64,000 nucleotides of DNA, from assembly GCA_020636095.1 (NCBI GenBank), contig JACJYN010000003.1, forward strand, positions 62,001 through 126,000, given 5' to 3'. Source of the stretch: Lewinellaceae bacterium. GTDB lineage: Bacteria > Bacteroidota > Bacteroidia > Chitinophagales > Saprospiraceae. Both the position numbers and the translations under genes were made by a program. The notes under the pieces were generated by a model, which ran no database searches, was not told where the DNA came from, and was given only the letters and a program-made list of their open reading frames with translations. Shown here piece after piece: positions 17,501-26,511 of this stretch (position 1 is the stretch's first letter; each line of letters opens with the position of its first letter).

Positions 17501-17587
17501 ACAATATAGCCAACTCACTAACCCTCCCGGCCAGTTAACAATATAACAATACAGCAATTTAGCTATTTAAAAGTATACCTCCACTCC
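17501..17587. repeat. AACAATATAACAATA-type A/T repeats
   Basis: Between two palindromic elements, the strings AACAATATAGCC and AACAATATAACAATACAGCAA recur. They are similar to tracts near 900-950. No gene is seen. Confidence 0.4.
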
Positions 17588-17770
17588 TAAGAGTGTGTTC
17601 AAATTTCGTTTTTGGAAATAAAATCAGTCAATTTTTTGCTTAGCCGAGGCATCCCGCTTTTCTGAAAAAGCGGGAGAGTTTAGCCATAGCTAAATTAGGA
17701 TTTGAGGCACGAAGCATAAGCGAAAAAGTGGCGATTTTAGCCCGAAGTATGAAATTTGAACACACTCTAA
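17588..17770 (+). mobile_element. palindromic MITE-like element E3 (177 bp, TAA repeats)
   Basis: Positions 17591-17767 start GAGTGTGTTCAAATTTC and end GAAATTTGAACACACTC, flanked by TAA on both sides (17588-17590, 17768-17770). The interior contains TCAATTTTTTG, GAGGC, a perfect CCCGCTTT/AAAGCGGG hairpin (17653-17674), the apical palindrome TTTAGCCATAGCTAAA (17679-17694), CACGAAGC and GCGAAAAAGTG. Its last base forms part of the stop codon of the aminopeptidase gene. Confidence 0.82.
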
Positions 17771-19560
17771 ACCGACCTGCACTTCTCCGCCAGCCAGTCG
17801 TGCTCATCATCATTCAGCAATGGCGTCAGTTCTTTTAACACCTTTCGGTGATAATCGTTGAGCCAGCCCTTTTCTTCCTGTGTCAGCAATTCGGTTTCCG
17901 CCAGTTTGAGGTCGATCGGGAAGAGGGTCAGGGGTTCGAAAGCGAAGAAGCGGCCGCTCTCGCCAGATGTTTGCTCAACGCACAACTCCAGATTCTCGAT
18001 CCTTATGCCATATTCCCCGCTTTTGTAGTAGCCCGGCTCATTGGACGTGAGCATACCGGGCAGGAAGGCCGTTTCCCCTCGTTCTCCCCGAGGGTTGGGC
18101 GTGAACCCCTGCGGCGCTTCGTGTACATTGAGGAAAAAGCCTACTCCGTGGCCGGTACCGTGGCCGTAGTTGAGGCCTTCGCGCCACAGGTGCATGCGGG
18201 CGAGGATGTCGAGTTGCACACCAGCCGTTCCTTCCGGAAAGACGGCCCTCGACAGGGCAATATGGCCTTTCAGGACCAGTGTGTAGTTCCTCCGCTGTTC
18301 CTGAGTAGAATCTCCGAAGGCGGTGGTGCGGGTAATATCGGTGGTGCCTCCCCGGTACTGCCCTCCCGAGTCGAGCAGCAGGATGCCCTCCGGGCGAATG
18401 GCGGCGCAGGTATCCGGTTCGGGTTTGTAATGTACAATAGCCCCGTTGGCGGCATACCCCACAATGGCGGCGAAACTCTCTCCGAAGTAATTGCCCTGAG
18501 CTTTGCGAAAAGCAGCCAGTTGCTGCGCCAGTTCATACTCGCTGACCGTTCGGTTTTGCAACTCCGCTTCCAGCCAGCGATACAGTTTGAGCAGGGCGAC
18601 GCCATCTTTGCGCATAGCCTCTCGGATGTGCTTCACCTCCGTTTCGTTCTTGATCGCCTTCATGGGGCGGATGAGGTTGTTGCTGCTCTTCCATTGTTCT
18701 TCCTCCAGCGCCTCGTAAAGGTTAATGCTGGTGGAATCCGGATCGTAAAGCACCGGGCTGTCCTGGTCCAACTCTTTCAAAAAAGCTTCCATTTCTTCGT
18801 AGGGCCGAAGCTGCACACCGTCTTCTTTCAGCCGTTGCCGAAGTTCTGCCGGGACCTTCTCCTTGTGGACAAACCAGTAAACTGTTTTATGGCCGGCCAG
18901 CAGGTAACTGATGCAAACCGGATTGTATTCCACATCAGCTCCCCGGATATTGAGCGCCCAGGCGATATCATCGAGGGTGGCTACCAGATAGTATTCGCCT
19001 CTTTTCATTCGCTGCCGTATCAGGCCGATTTTTTCCGCCCGGCTCTGTCCGGCGTAGGATTCCTCCAATTCAAAGGCAGGATCGCGAGGCAAAGGCGGGC
19101 GCCCTTTCCAGATTCGCCCGATCAAATCCTCTTGGTAGGCGATCCTAATGCCCTTATTTCCCAATTTACGGCGAAGATGGTTAACCTGAGCAACCGAAAA
19201 GATGTTTCCATCACAACCGACGGTGCTACCTTGCGGCAAGTTTTCCAGCAACCAGTCAATATGCTCGGGAGCATGGGGTACTTTTAAAGGATGTAACTCA
19301 AAAGGGCCTCCCTTCAATTCCTGCTCCGCCTGGATGAAGTAACGCGAATCGGTCCATAATCCGGCATGATCAGCGGTAACTACCGCCACCCCGGCTGAGC
19401 CGGTAAATCCGGATAGCCACGCCCGCGCCTTCCAGTGATCGGCAACGTATTCGCTTTGGTGCGGATCCTGGCTGGGAATGATAAAAGCATCGAGATGAGA
19501 TTCCTGCATCTCCCGGCGTAGCGCAACCAGATATTCTTTAACATTTATTGTTTTAGACAT
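17767..19560 (-). CDS. aminopeptidase P family protein (peptidase M24)
   Basis: This 597-residue protein has two creatinase-like N-terminal domains followed by a pita-bread M24 catalytic domain. The five expected metal ligands are visible: two Asp in LLLDSGGQYRGGTTDITRT, His in HGTGHGVGFFLNVHE, Glu in LTSNEPGYY and Glu in GIRIENLELC. This fits Xaa-Pro aminopeptidases that remove N-terminal residues before proline, using two Mn2+ ions, in the cytoplasm. The length matches the long three-domain form. Its TAG stop is built from the direct repeat and first base of a neighbouring palindromic element. Removing the element would still give TAG, so the insertion looks neutral. Confidence 0.93.
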   Translation of the reverse strand: MSKTINVKEYLVALRREMQESHLDAFIIPSQDPHQSEYVADHWKARAWLSGFTGSAGVAVVTADHAGLWTDSRYFIQAEQELKGGPFELHPLKVPHAPEHIDWLLENLPQGSTVGCDGNIFSVAQVNHLRRKLGNKGIRIAYQEDLIGRIWKGRPPLPRDPAFELEESYAGQSRAEKIGLIRQRMKRGEYYLVATLDDIAWALNIRGADVEYNPVCISYLLAGHKTVYWFVHKEKVPAELRQRLKEDGVQLRPYEEMEAFLKELDQDSPVLYDPDSTSINLYEALEEEQWKSSNNLIRPMKAIKNETEVKHIREAMRKDGVALLKLYRWLEAELQNRTVSEYELAQQLAAFRKAQGNYFGESFAAIVGYAANGAIVHYKPEPDTCAAIRPEGILLLDSGGQYRGGTTDITRTTAFGDSTQEQRRNYTLVLKGHIALSRAVFPEGTAGVQLDILARMHLWREGLNYGHGTGHGVGFFLNVHEAPQGFTPNPRGERGETAFLPGMLTSNEPGYYKSGEYGIRIENLELCVEQTSGESGRFFAFEPLTLFPIDLKLAETELLTQEEKGWLNDYHRKVLKELTPLLNDDEHDWLAEKCRSV

Positions 19561-19686
19561 ATTCTCGGAACATTATATATTATTAATCGTATTTTATCTG
19601 AACGTTTGCTCACTGCAAGATTCGCTACCACTTGCAAAAGATAGAAAATTTGAGTAAATAGCTTGCGTAACTATTAAAAAATAAAA

Positions 19687-21204
19687 ATGCTAAAGCAGAG
19701 TTTAAGCCAGAAAATGCTCCAAAAGCTGTCGCCCCAGCAAATCCAGCTGATGAAGCTGCTGCAGGTGCCAACGGTTATGCTGGAGCAACGGATCAAGGAG
19801 GAGCTCGAGGCCAACCCTGCACTGGATGAAGGCGCAGAACAGGATGAGCTGGCCGATATGGATAACAACAATGAGATAGACGATAATGTATCGGAGGCCG
19901 ATGACCTCCGGGAAGATGCATATGAACTGGATGACTACCTGAATGACTACATCGAGGACGACCCGGCGTCTTATAAGCTCAGATCCAACAATTACAGTAC
20001 TGAAGAAGAAGATAAAAGCATACCGATACCGGTCGAAAGCTCCTTCCATGACTACCTGGAACAACAACTGGGCCTCCAGGATTTCGGAGATGAACGGCTG
20101 GAAGCTATTGCCCATCAGATCATCGGCAGCATCGACGACGACGGTTATCTGCGCCGCGACCCCATTGCGATCCTGGATGACCTGATGTTTTCTCAGAACA
20201 TCTTTGTTACCGAGGAAGAAATTGTGGAGGTCCTCAAAAAAATCCAACGCTTCGACCCTCCCGGAATCGGCGCCCGGGACTTGCAGGAATGCCTCTTACT
20301 GCAACTCTATAATAAAAGAGACCAGGAGGAGCTGGAGGACATGAGCCTCGAAGAATGGGATAGCCTGGAACTGGCCATCGAAATTCTCAAGAACCACTTC
20401 GACGAGTTTACCAAGAAACACTACCTGAAACTTCAAAACCGGCTGAATATAACCGAAGAAGACCTCAAAGGCGCTATCGATGAGATCGTCAAGCTGAACC
20501 CCAAGCCGGCCAGCGGCTATTCCAGCAGCGGAAGCCGCTCTACCCAGTATATCGTCCCCGATTTTATCATCGTCAACCGCGACGGCGAGCTGGAGCTGAG
20601 CCTCAACTCCCGCAATGCTCCCGACCTGCGCGTCAACGACCAGTACCGCGATATGCTGCGGGCCTACAAAAAGAATACGCAGGGCCGCCGCGCTAACAAA
20701 AAAGAGCGCGAAGCGGTGATGTTTATCAAACAGAAGATCGACTCCGCCAAATGGTTCATCGACGCCATCCGGCAACGCCAGGATACCATGTACCGTACCA
20801 TGTACGCCATCCTGCAGTACCAATACGACTTTTTCCTGACCGGTGACTCCAAGCGGCTGCGCCCCATGATCCTCAAGGACATTGCCGATATCACCGGGCT
20901 GGATATTTCCACGGTCTCCCGTGTGGCCAACAGCAAGTTCGTCCAGACCGAATTCGGCACCAAGCGCCTCAAGGAGTTCTTCTCCGAGTCGCTGTCCACC
21001 CAGGAAGGGGAGGAGGTTTCCACTCTCGAAGTCAAAAAAATCCTGGAAGAGGTCATCGCCCAGGAAAACAAACGCAAGCCGCTTTCCGACCAGAAACTGC
21101 AAAAAGTCCTGGAAGACAAAGGTTATAACATCGCCCGGCGTACCGTGGCCAAATACCGGGAGCAGTTGAACCTACCGGTGGCGAGGCTGCGCAAAGAGCT
21201 TTAA
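19687..21204 (+). CDS. rpoN: RNA polymerase sigma-54 factor RpoN
   Basis: This 505-residue protein is a full-length sigma-54. Region I is the glutamine- and leucine-rich N-terminus (LSQKMLQKLSPQQIQLMKLL), needed for response to activators. Region II is acidic (residues ~45-100). Region III contains the core-binding and DNA-binding parts and ends with the RpoN box ARRTVAKYRE near residues 483-492, which contacts the -24 element. It directs transcription from -24/-12 promoters together with AAA+ enhancer-binding proteins; none of those is encoded in this window. A palindromic element follows 66 bases after the stop. Confidence 0.97.
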   Translation: MLKQSLSQKMLQKLSPQQIQLMKLLQVPTVMLEQRIKEELEANPALDEGAEQDELADMDNNNEIDDNVSEADDLREDAYELDDYLNDYIEDDPASYKLRSNNYSTEEEDKSIPIPVESSFHDYLEQQLGLQDFGDERLEAIAHQIIGSIDDDGYLRRDPIAILDDLMFSQNIFVTEEEIVEVLKKIQRFDPPGIGARDLQECLLLQLYNKRDQEELEDMSLEEWDSLELAIEILKNHFDEFTKKHYLKLQNRLNITEEDLKGAIDEIVKLNPKPASGYSSSGSRSTQYIVPDFIIVNRDGELELSLNSRNAPDLRVNDQYRDMLRAYKKNTQGRRANKKEREAVMFIKQKIDSAKWFIDAIRQRQDTMYRTMYAILQYQYDFFLTGDSKRLRPMILKDIADITGLDISTVSRVANSKFVQTEFGTKRLKEFFSESLSTQEGEEVSTLEVKKILEEVIAQENKRKPLSDQKLQKVLEDKGYNIARRTVAKYREQLNLPVARLRKEL

Positions 21205-21267
21205 TTCGTGCCGTGATCATCTTGCCTGCCCATCCATAGCCTTGGCGTAGGAGGGATCGCTGGGCCC

Positions 21268-21435
21268 TAAGAGCATGTTTGGAGGCCGGGTTTGGAGATA
21301 AAAAGTGTCAATTTTTTGTTGAGATAAGGCATCTTTTTGCAGCTCATACTGGTGGTACGGGCAAAAAAAGTAACGCAATATCAGCAAAAAAGGGGCATTT
21401 TTTAGCCCAAAGATTGGCCTCCAAACATGCTCTAA
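21268..21435 (+). mobile_element. palindromic MITE-like element E4 (162 bp, TAA repeats)
   Basis: Positions 21271-21432 start GAGCATGTTTGGAGGCC and end GGCCTCCAAACATGCTC, a perfect 17-base inverted repeat, flanked by TAA (21268-21270, 21433-21435). The interior has TCAATTTTTTG, AAGGC, a GCAGCTC..GGTACGGGC region, AACGCAA and GCAAAAAAGGGGC. It has the same length and near-identical ends as the element at 45802-45963. Confidence 0.82.
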
Positions 21436-21455
21436 ACCCCAGTACAAGAAAAACA

Positions 21456-21530
21456 GGGCTTTTCGATCAGGCCTCCGCCTGCCATAGCAGGCTACTGCCT
21501 GCGGCGGCAGGATGATCGAAGCACGAGCCC
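21456..21530. repeat. 75-bp palindrome overlapping an aminotransferase 3' end
   Basis: GGGCTTTTCGATCAGGCC on the left pairs imperfectly with GATGATCGAAGCACGAGCCC on the right. Inner arms pair GCCTCCGCCTGCC with GGCGGCAGG, and the apex is TAGC-AG-GCTA. The apex resembles that of the MITE-like elements. The right arm encodes the last residues and the stop codon of the class III aminotransferase. No direct repeats flank it. Confidence 0.55.
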
Positions 21531-22697
21531 TTCCAAAATAACCCCACACGCCCACCGGATTTGCTCTTCGGTAATGATCAGCGGCGGAGCAATGCGCAAG
21601 GAGCAACTATTGAAGAGAAACCAGTCGGTGATCAACCCTTTTTCCAAACAATGGCCGATAACAGCCTGCACCACCTCAAAACTTTCCAACTCCACTGCCA
21701 TCCATAAGCCGGCGCTGCGCACCTCCACAATGGCGGGATGCTGCAGCAACTCCAGGAACAACTGCTCCTTAGCTTTCACCTGCTGGATGAGATCGCTTTC
21801 CAGCAAGGCCTTCAGGGTGGCCAGGGCGGCGGCGCAGCTCACCGGATGGCCTCCAAAGGTAGTGATATGCCCCAGAATGGGGTTGTCGGACAAGGCGCTC
21901 ATAACGGCCCGGGAGGCGACGAAGGCCCCGATGGGCATGCCGCCGCCCATACCTTTGGCCAGCAGCAGGATGTCGGGCACTACACCGTATTGCTCAAATG
22001 CGAAAAGGCTGCCGGTGCGGCCATAGCCAGCCTGTATTTCATCGAAGATGAGCAGGGCGCCGGCCTCGTTGCAGCGCTCGCGTACTTTTTGCAGATACCC
22101 CTCGACCGGCGGGCGAATACCCCATTCTCCCTGCACCGTTTCCATGATAACGGCAGCAGTCCGTTCAGTGATCTGCTGCAGGCACCACTCACAGTTGTAC
22201 TCGATGTGGCGGATACCGGGTAGTAAGGGGTGGTAGGCCTGGGTGAAATCCCTGGGCCACATCAGGCTGGCGGCGCCCTGGGTGCTACCGTGATAGGCTT
22301 TCTTGCAGGCCACGATCTCGTAGCGGCCGGTGTAGCGCTTGGCCAGTTTCATGGCGCCCTCAGTGGCTTCCGTTCCCGAGTTGACGAAGTAAACGCTGTC
22401 CAGCGGATCGGGCAGGCAGCGGGCCAGGAGTTCTGCCAGTTGCACCTGCGGAGCGAGGACAAACTCCCCGTAGACCAGCGTGTGCAGATACTTGTCGAGT
22501 TGCGCCTTTGCCGCCCCCACCACCGCCGGATGCCGATGCCCCAGGCCGCTGACCCCGATGCCGGCAATGAGGTCGAGGTAGGCCTTGCCTTCCGGATCGT
22601 AGAGGTACATGCCCTCCGCGCGTTCGACTTCCAGCATCAGGGGGGATGGGCTGGTTTGGGCGATATGTTGTAAGAAAAGTTGCCGTAAGTTCGCCAT
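21492..22697 (-). CDS. class III PLP aminotransferase (acetylornithine/GABA type)
   Basis: This 401-residue fold-type I enzyme has the class III landmarks VNSGTEATEGAMKLA, FDEIQAGYGRTG and LLAKGMGGGMPIGAF, the last carrying the PLP lysine (Lys248). Family members include acetylornithine, ornithine, GABA and beta-amino-acid aminotransferases. The sequence alone does not decide between them, and the neighbours give no pathway clue. The last residues (LVLRSSCRRRQ) and the TAG stop lie inside a palindromic repeat, so the original C-terminus was probably replaced when that repeat arrived (inference). The body of the enzyme is intact. Confidence 0.9.
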   Translation of the reverse strand: MANLRQLFLQHIAQTSPSPLMLEVERAEGMYLYDPEGKAYLDLIAGIGVSGLGHRHPAVVGAAKAQLDKYLHTLVYGEFVLAPQVQLAELLARCLPDPLDSVYFVNSGTEATEGAMKLAKRYTGRYEIVACKKAYHGSTQGAASLMWPRDFTQAYHPLLPGIRHIEYNCEWCLQQITERTAAVIMETVQGEWGIRPPVEGYLQKVRERCNEAGALLIFDEIQAGYGRTGSLFAFEQYGVVPDILLLAKGMGGGMPIGAFVASRAVMSALSDNPILGHITTFGGHPVSCAAALATLKALLESDLIQQVKAKEQLFLELLQHPAIVEVRSAGLWMAVELESFEVVQAVIGHCLEKGLITDWFLFNSCSLRIAPPLIITEEQIRWACGVILEGLVLRSSCRRRQ

Positions 22698-22987
22698 GTG
22701 AAACGGGTTGAGTTTAAATGCTCGCTATATAAAAAATAATTGCAGTTTCATCAGCAAATTGGGGCCTTTTCTCTTCTAACGACGTAATAGTTGCCTCTAC
22801 GTCATTTCCAATTCCCCTAAAATGTATCCTTTTATCCAAAAGGTACGTTAGACATAAAGAACTCACTGCAACGCCTCCCCCCAAGCGGCCCTTTTCCGGG
22901 AGATGACAAATGTTATTGAAACATTAAACCGGAAACAGGTATTTTAACTGACTGGTTTTTTGCCGATCTTGTCTATTGGCATTTACC

Positions 22988-23740
22988 ATGCAGAACCAGA
23001 GATTGAAGGGACCAAACAGATTTATGCGACACATTCTGAGCATATCATTCATGATCATGGCCCTTATGGCTTGTGAGCACAAGACCGTGCGCCTGGAGCG
23101 CTTTGAGGTCCATGGTATTGATGTGTCCCATTATCAGTCCCGAATCAACTGGGACTCGGTGATGGGGGAGGAGGTCCACTTCGCTTTTGTGAAGGCCAGC
23201 GAAGGTATCAGCCTGACCGACAGCCTCTTTTGCCGCAACTGGGATGAGATGAAACGCATTGGCCTGTACCGCGGCGCTTATCACTTTTTCCGTCCCACCC
23301 TCCCCGCAGAATTACAGGCAGTTAACTTTTTGAATGCGGTGGAGATGGAATACGGGGACCTGCCGCCCGTGCTGGACGTTGAAGTGCTGGACGGGGCCTC
23401 AAAAATTCAGCTGATCACCGGCGTGCGTAGCTGGTTATATCTGGTGGAGATTCGTTATAATATCAAGCCCATCCTGTATACCAACGTCAAATTTTACAAT
23501 AAATACCTTGCCGGCCACTTCGATGATTATCCCATCTGGATCGCCCGCTACAATTCCCGCGAACCCCGCCTGGCTTGTGGCCGGGACTGGCAATTCTGGC
23601 AATACGGCAACCGCGGCCAACTCAGTGGTATCAACGGGCATGTCGATTTCAACGTGTTCAACGGTAGCCTGAAAGAGCTGGAAAGCCTATGCTTTTCCCC
23701 TCCGGTCATCCTCAGCGGCGCCCTGGTGAATATGCCCTGA
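22988..23740 (+). CDS. GH25 family lysozyme-like lipoprotein
   Basis: The protein has the GH25 pattern: GIDVSHYQSRINWDSV at the start of the fold, FAFVKASEGISLTD, YRGAYHFFRP, PPVLDVEV with the acidic pair, and WIARYN. GH25 enzymes cleave the beta-1,4 bond between N-acetylmuramic acid and N-acetylglucosamine in peptidoglycan. The N-terminus contains a hydrophobic segment ending LMAC, a lipobox, so it is probably a lipoprotein in the cell envelope. ATG codons at 22988 and 23024 are both possible; an in-frame TTG at 22976 is less likely. A role in wall remodelling or prey lysis is possible but not shown. Confidence 0.9.
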   Translation: MQNQRLKGPNRFMRHILSISFMIMALMACEHKTVRLERFEVHGIDVSHYQSRINWDSVMGEEVHFAFVKASEGISLTDSLFCRNWDEMKRIGLYRGAYHFFRPTLPAELQAVNFLNAVEMEYGDLPPVLDVEVLDGASKIQLITGVRSWLYLVEIRYNIKPILYTNVKFYNKYLAGHFDDYPIWIARYNSREPRLACGRDWQFWQYGNRGQLSGINGHVDFNVFNGSLKELESLCFSPPVILSGALVNMP

Positions 23741-23754
23741 TTTTATACCGAAAG

Positions 23755-25227
23755 TCATTTACAACTATTCTCAATCAGCCGCCGGTAAAAGCGGATCATA
23801 TCCTTATAGGCTTCAACGCTCAGGCGTTCGTTGGGCCCGTGGATGCGGGGCAGGTCTGCCCGTTGTATTCGCATCGGGGAAAAGCGAAAGGCCTGGGCGG
23901 ACAACTCCCGGTAATGCCGGCTGTCGGTAAGCGCTACGAACAGAGCAGGCGCCACCACGGCGTCGGGATAGATTTCCTGAGCGGTACGCTGAATGACTTC
24001 AAACCCGAAAGCCCGGGTCCCGGATACCGGTGATGGATCTTCCGAAGTGCTTTCCGGCGAAGGCCTTACGGAGACATGAGGGTCGTCGATTACTTCCTGG
24101 ACATAGCTGACAACAGACTCCACCGTTTCTCCGGGCAAAATCCGAAAGTTAACCATGGCGGTAGCCATCGACGGTAATACATTGTCCTTAAAGCCTCCAT
24201 TGATCAGGGTGGGGGCGGTAGTGGTCCGAATGACCGTATTGGTGGAAGGGTCCGCACTGAGCTGGCGTTTGACCAACCCTTCAGTGAGCCATAGGTTGGC
24301 AAACAGGGCCTTATAGAAGAGGTTCATTTCCGGGCCCACATAATTGAATAGGCTACGCGTAGCTCCATCGATCCGGGCTGGGAAAGGATTTTGTTCGAGG
24401 CGAACGATAGCGCGGCTCAAGCGGCCGATAGCCGTTTCCTTCGGGGGGCGGGAAGAATGGCCGGCTTCCTCCACCCGGGCGGTGATTTCTAATGTGGTAA
24501 AACCCTTTTCCGCCACCCCGATCATGGCTACAGGACGGTCCAATCCACTCATGGCGTCCTCAATGACCATCATTCCTTCATCCAGGATGAATTCAAATTG
24601 AAGGCCCTCCGCCTGGAAGGCCCTGGCTATCTGTTGAGCGCCATGTTCTCCAAGTGTCTCCTCATCGTGTCCAAAGGCCAGGTAAATCGTCCGGTTCGGT
24701 TCGTAGCCTTCGTGCAGAAGCTGTTCAATGGCCTCCAGCATACCCATCAGCATGCCCTTCATATCCATCGTGCCCCGGCCCCAGATATACCCATCTTCCA
24801 CCTGATTGCCAAAAGGGGGGAAAGCCCATTCCTGTTCATTGGCTTCATCTACCGGCACGACATCCTGATGGGCCAGCAGCAGTATAGGCGCCAGTTTCGG
24901 ATTGCGGCCCGGCCACTTATAAATCCGGCTAAACCCATTGATCATTCGGCTTTCCAGCAGAGAATCGGCCAGGGGGAACTGCTGTCTTAGAAAAGTATCC
25001 AGGCCGATAAAAGCAAGCGTATCGATACGGCCGGGGTAGGAGACGGTCGCATAATGTACCGCTTCCGCCAGGTGATTGCCAACAGCATCTTCGACCGGGA
25101 TTTTCGATAGTGGTTCGACCGGAATTTGGCGAGAAGTGAAGGTTATCGTTTTGATCACGGCAATGGCCAGGATAACGGCCATTGTTAAAAGGGTGAGGCG
25201 AAAAAGGCGGCGGCGGAAACGTCTCAT
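23755..25227 (-). CDS. M20-family metallopeptidase (PM20D1/CPS-like)
   Basis: This 490-residue protein has an N-terminal membrane anchor (residues 8-26) and an M20 catalytic domain. The first metal-ligand motif appears as LLAHQDVVPVD, followed by GRGTMDMKGMLMG with the bridging Asp, GHDEETLGEHGA with the catalytic Glu, and a C-terminal His in RIHGPNERL. This resembles mammalian PM20D1 and yeast carboxypeptidase S, which hydrolyse or form N-acyl amino acids and small peptides with two zinc ions. The substrate here is unknown. A palindromic element lies immediately upstream, so its promoter would sit inside or beside that element. Confidence 0.9.
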   Translation of the reverse strand: MRRFRRRLFRLTLLTMAVILAIAVIKTITFTSRQIPVEPLSKIPVEDAVGNHLAEAVHYATVSYPGRIDTLAFIGLDTFLRQQFPLADSLLESRMINGFSRIYKWPGRNPKLAPILLLAHQDVVPVDEANEQEWAFPPFGNQVEDGYIWGRGTMDMKGMLMGMLEAIEQLLHEGYEPNRTIYLAFGHDEETLGEHGAQQIARAFQAEGLQFEFILDEGMMVIEDAMSGLDRPVAMIGVAEKGFTTLEITARVEEAGHSSRPPKETAIGRLSRAIVRLEQNPFPARIDGATRSLFNYVGPEMNLFYKALFANLWLTEGLVKRQLSADPSTNTVIRTTTAPTLINGGFKDNVLPSMATAMVNFRILPGETVESVVSYVQEVIDDPHVSVRPSPESTSEDPSPVSGTRAFGFEVIQRTAQEIYPDAVVAPALFVALTDSRHYRELSAQAFRFSPMRIQRADLPRIHGPNERLSVEAYKDMIRFYRRLIENSCK

Positions 25228-25239
25228 GCTAGTGTTATT

Positions 25240-25431
25240 TTAGCGACGCGCGATTAATAAGTGTTGTGTTTCGATAGGCAAGTGATTTTTTCTTTAGCCA
25301 AAGCCTGCCCCGCAGCATTGCGGGGGCGAGGGTTCCCGACCTTAGCAGTGCTAAGGGAGGCGGTTCCTCAACGCAGGATAAAGGAAAAAGCACTCCTAGA
25401 AAACCGACAGTTATTGATAGCGCGTCGCTTA
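25240..25431 (+). mobile_element. palindromic MITE-like element E5 (186 bp, TTA repeats)
   Basis: Positions 25243-25428 start GCGACGCGCGATTAATAAG and end TTATTGATAGCGCGTCGC, flanked by TTA (25240-25242, 25429-25431). The interior has GTGATTTTTTCTTTAGCC, a hairpin CCCCGCAGCATTGCGGGG, the apical CTTAGCAGTGCTAAG, CAACGCAGG and AAAGGAAAAAGCAC. The order of parts matches the GAG-ended elements, although the termini differ. Confidence 0.75.
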
Positions 25432-25471
25432 GCGCATCTCAAATTGCTTGTTGAATATAAAAATAAAAAAT

Positions 25472-25504
25472 AAGCCCGCTGAAGCCAATCTGCATCAGCG
25501 GGCT
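25472..25504 (-). terminator. intrinsic terminator for the DUF3078 gene
   Basis: AAGCCCGCTGA (25472-25482) pairs with TCAGCGGGCTT (25494-25504). On the minus strand it is followed by a T-rich run (complement of 25460-25471). It lies 36 bases beyond the stop of the minus-strand gene at 25540. Confidence 0.88.
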
Positions 25505-25539
25505 TGTCCGGATGTGCGAAATTAAGTAAGGGGTTTCGC

Positions 25540-26466
25540 TTACAAACTGTAGGTTGCCCCGAGTACATAATAGGTCTGTAGGGGGTTGTCCGCAACCTCT
25601 TTGGCGATGGCCTCCTGCTTGTTGCTTCTCAGGCCCACTTCAAAGCCCACACCCACTTTTTTGAATGCTTGAAAAGCGACGCCATTCACCCAGGTCCAGT
25701 TAGAATAATCGGCGTTTTCATAGCTCAGGAAATAAGACAAATTGGATTTCCAGTTTACCCCGGCCAGAATCTCCTTGGTGTAATCCGCCATTATTTTCGC
25801 TCCGAGGGATGATTGGTAAGTACTTCCATCCTTAGCAAAAACAAAGTTATAATTAAGCGGATGAGCGACCACGATCAGGTTTTCTATCGGTGTCCAGGTG
25901 ATACCAACCCCCAGGTCAAGATATCCCGGATTGTTGAAATTCTCCAAAATGGTACTCCTGTATTCTCCCAGCGTCGAAATGGCTAATTTTTCGGATAATT
26001 TATACCCGAAAAGAGAAGAAAAATTAATTACATCAGGAGACTTCAGCTCTGTTTGTGCCAGCGTATTGCCGTTGCTATCCGTCTCCTTCAGTTTAGAAAA
26101 GCCCATGGCCAAATTGCCACCATTCCGCCAAAAAGTCTTGGGTGTGAAATAGTTGGCGTAAGCATTGGCGCTGAAAGTTAAACCAATGGATGAGATATTA
26201 GGCTTATCTCTTGAGAGCCAATCATTGAAGCCGCTTAAATTGGCGCCAATGATACCGAATGCACCTTTTTCCCATCTTGGAAAGACCAGTAGTTGCTGGT
26301 CAATGCCGGCAATTTCTCCCTGTAAAGAGGCTACTTGTGCTTCTAATGCGCCAAGCTCCGTTTGCTTCTGGGTTTTCATTTCTTTCAGTTCTTCCTCGGT
26401 TTGGGCTACAACTGAAAAAACCAGGGTAACCAGAAGGGTAAAAGTCAATAGAAATCTGTACATCAT
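25540..26466 (-). CDS. DUF3078-like outer-membrane protein
   Basis: This 308-residue protein starts with a signal peptide ending near VVAQ, has a short coiled-coil segment at residues 23-60 (EEELKEMKTQ to IDQQLL), and continues as an all-beta, aromatic-rich chain typical of outer-membrane barrels, ending in YVLGATYSL. The segment with WRNGGNLAMGF resembles the DUF3078 family of Bacteroidota. The function is unknown; such proteins are assumed to sit in the outer membrane. ATG codons at 26466 and 26463 are adjacent. A terminator follows the gene and a palindromic element lies upstream. Confidence 0.75.
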   Translation of the reverse strand: MMYRFLLTFTLLVTLVFSVVAQTEEELKEMKTQKQTELGALEAQVASLQGEIAGIDQQLLVFPRWEKGAFGIIGANLSGFNDWLSRDKPNISSIGLTFSANAYANYFTPKTFWRNGGNLAMGFSKLKETDSNGNTLAQTELKSPDVINFSSLFGYKLSEKLAISTLGEYRSTILENFNNPGYLDLGVGITWTPIENLIVVAHPLNYNFVFAKDGSTYQSSLGAKIMADYTKEILAGVNWKSNLSYFLSYENADYSNWTWVNGVAFQAFKKVGVGFEVGLRSNKQEAIAKEVADNPLQTYYVLGATYSL

Positions 26467-26511
26467 TTTTCATTTTGATTTGTAAAATAACTCCTTGATC
26501 TTTTAAGATTC

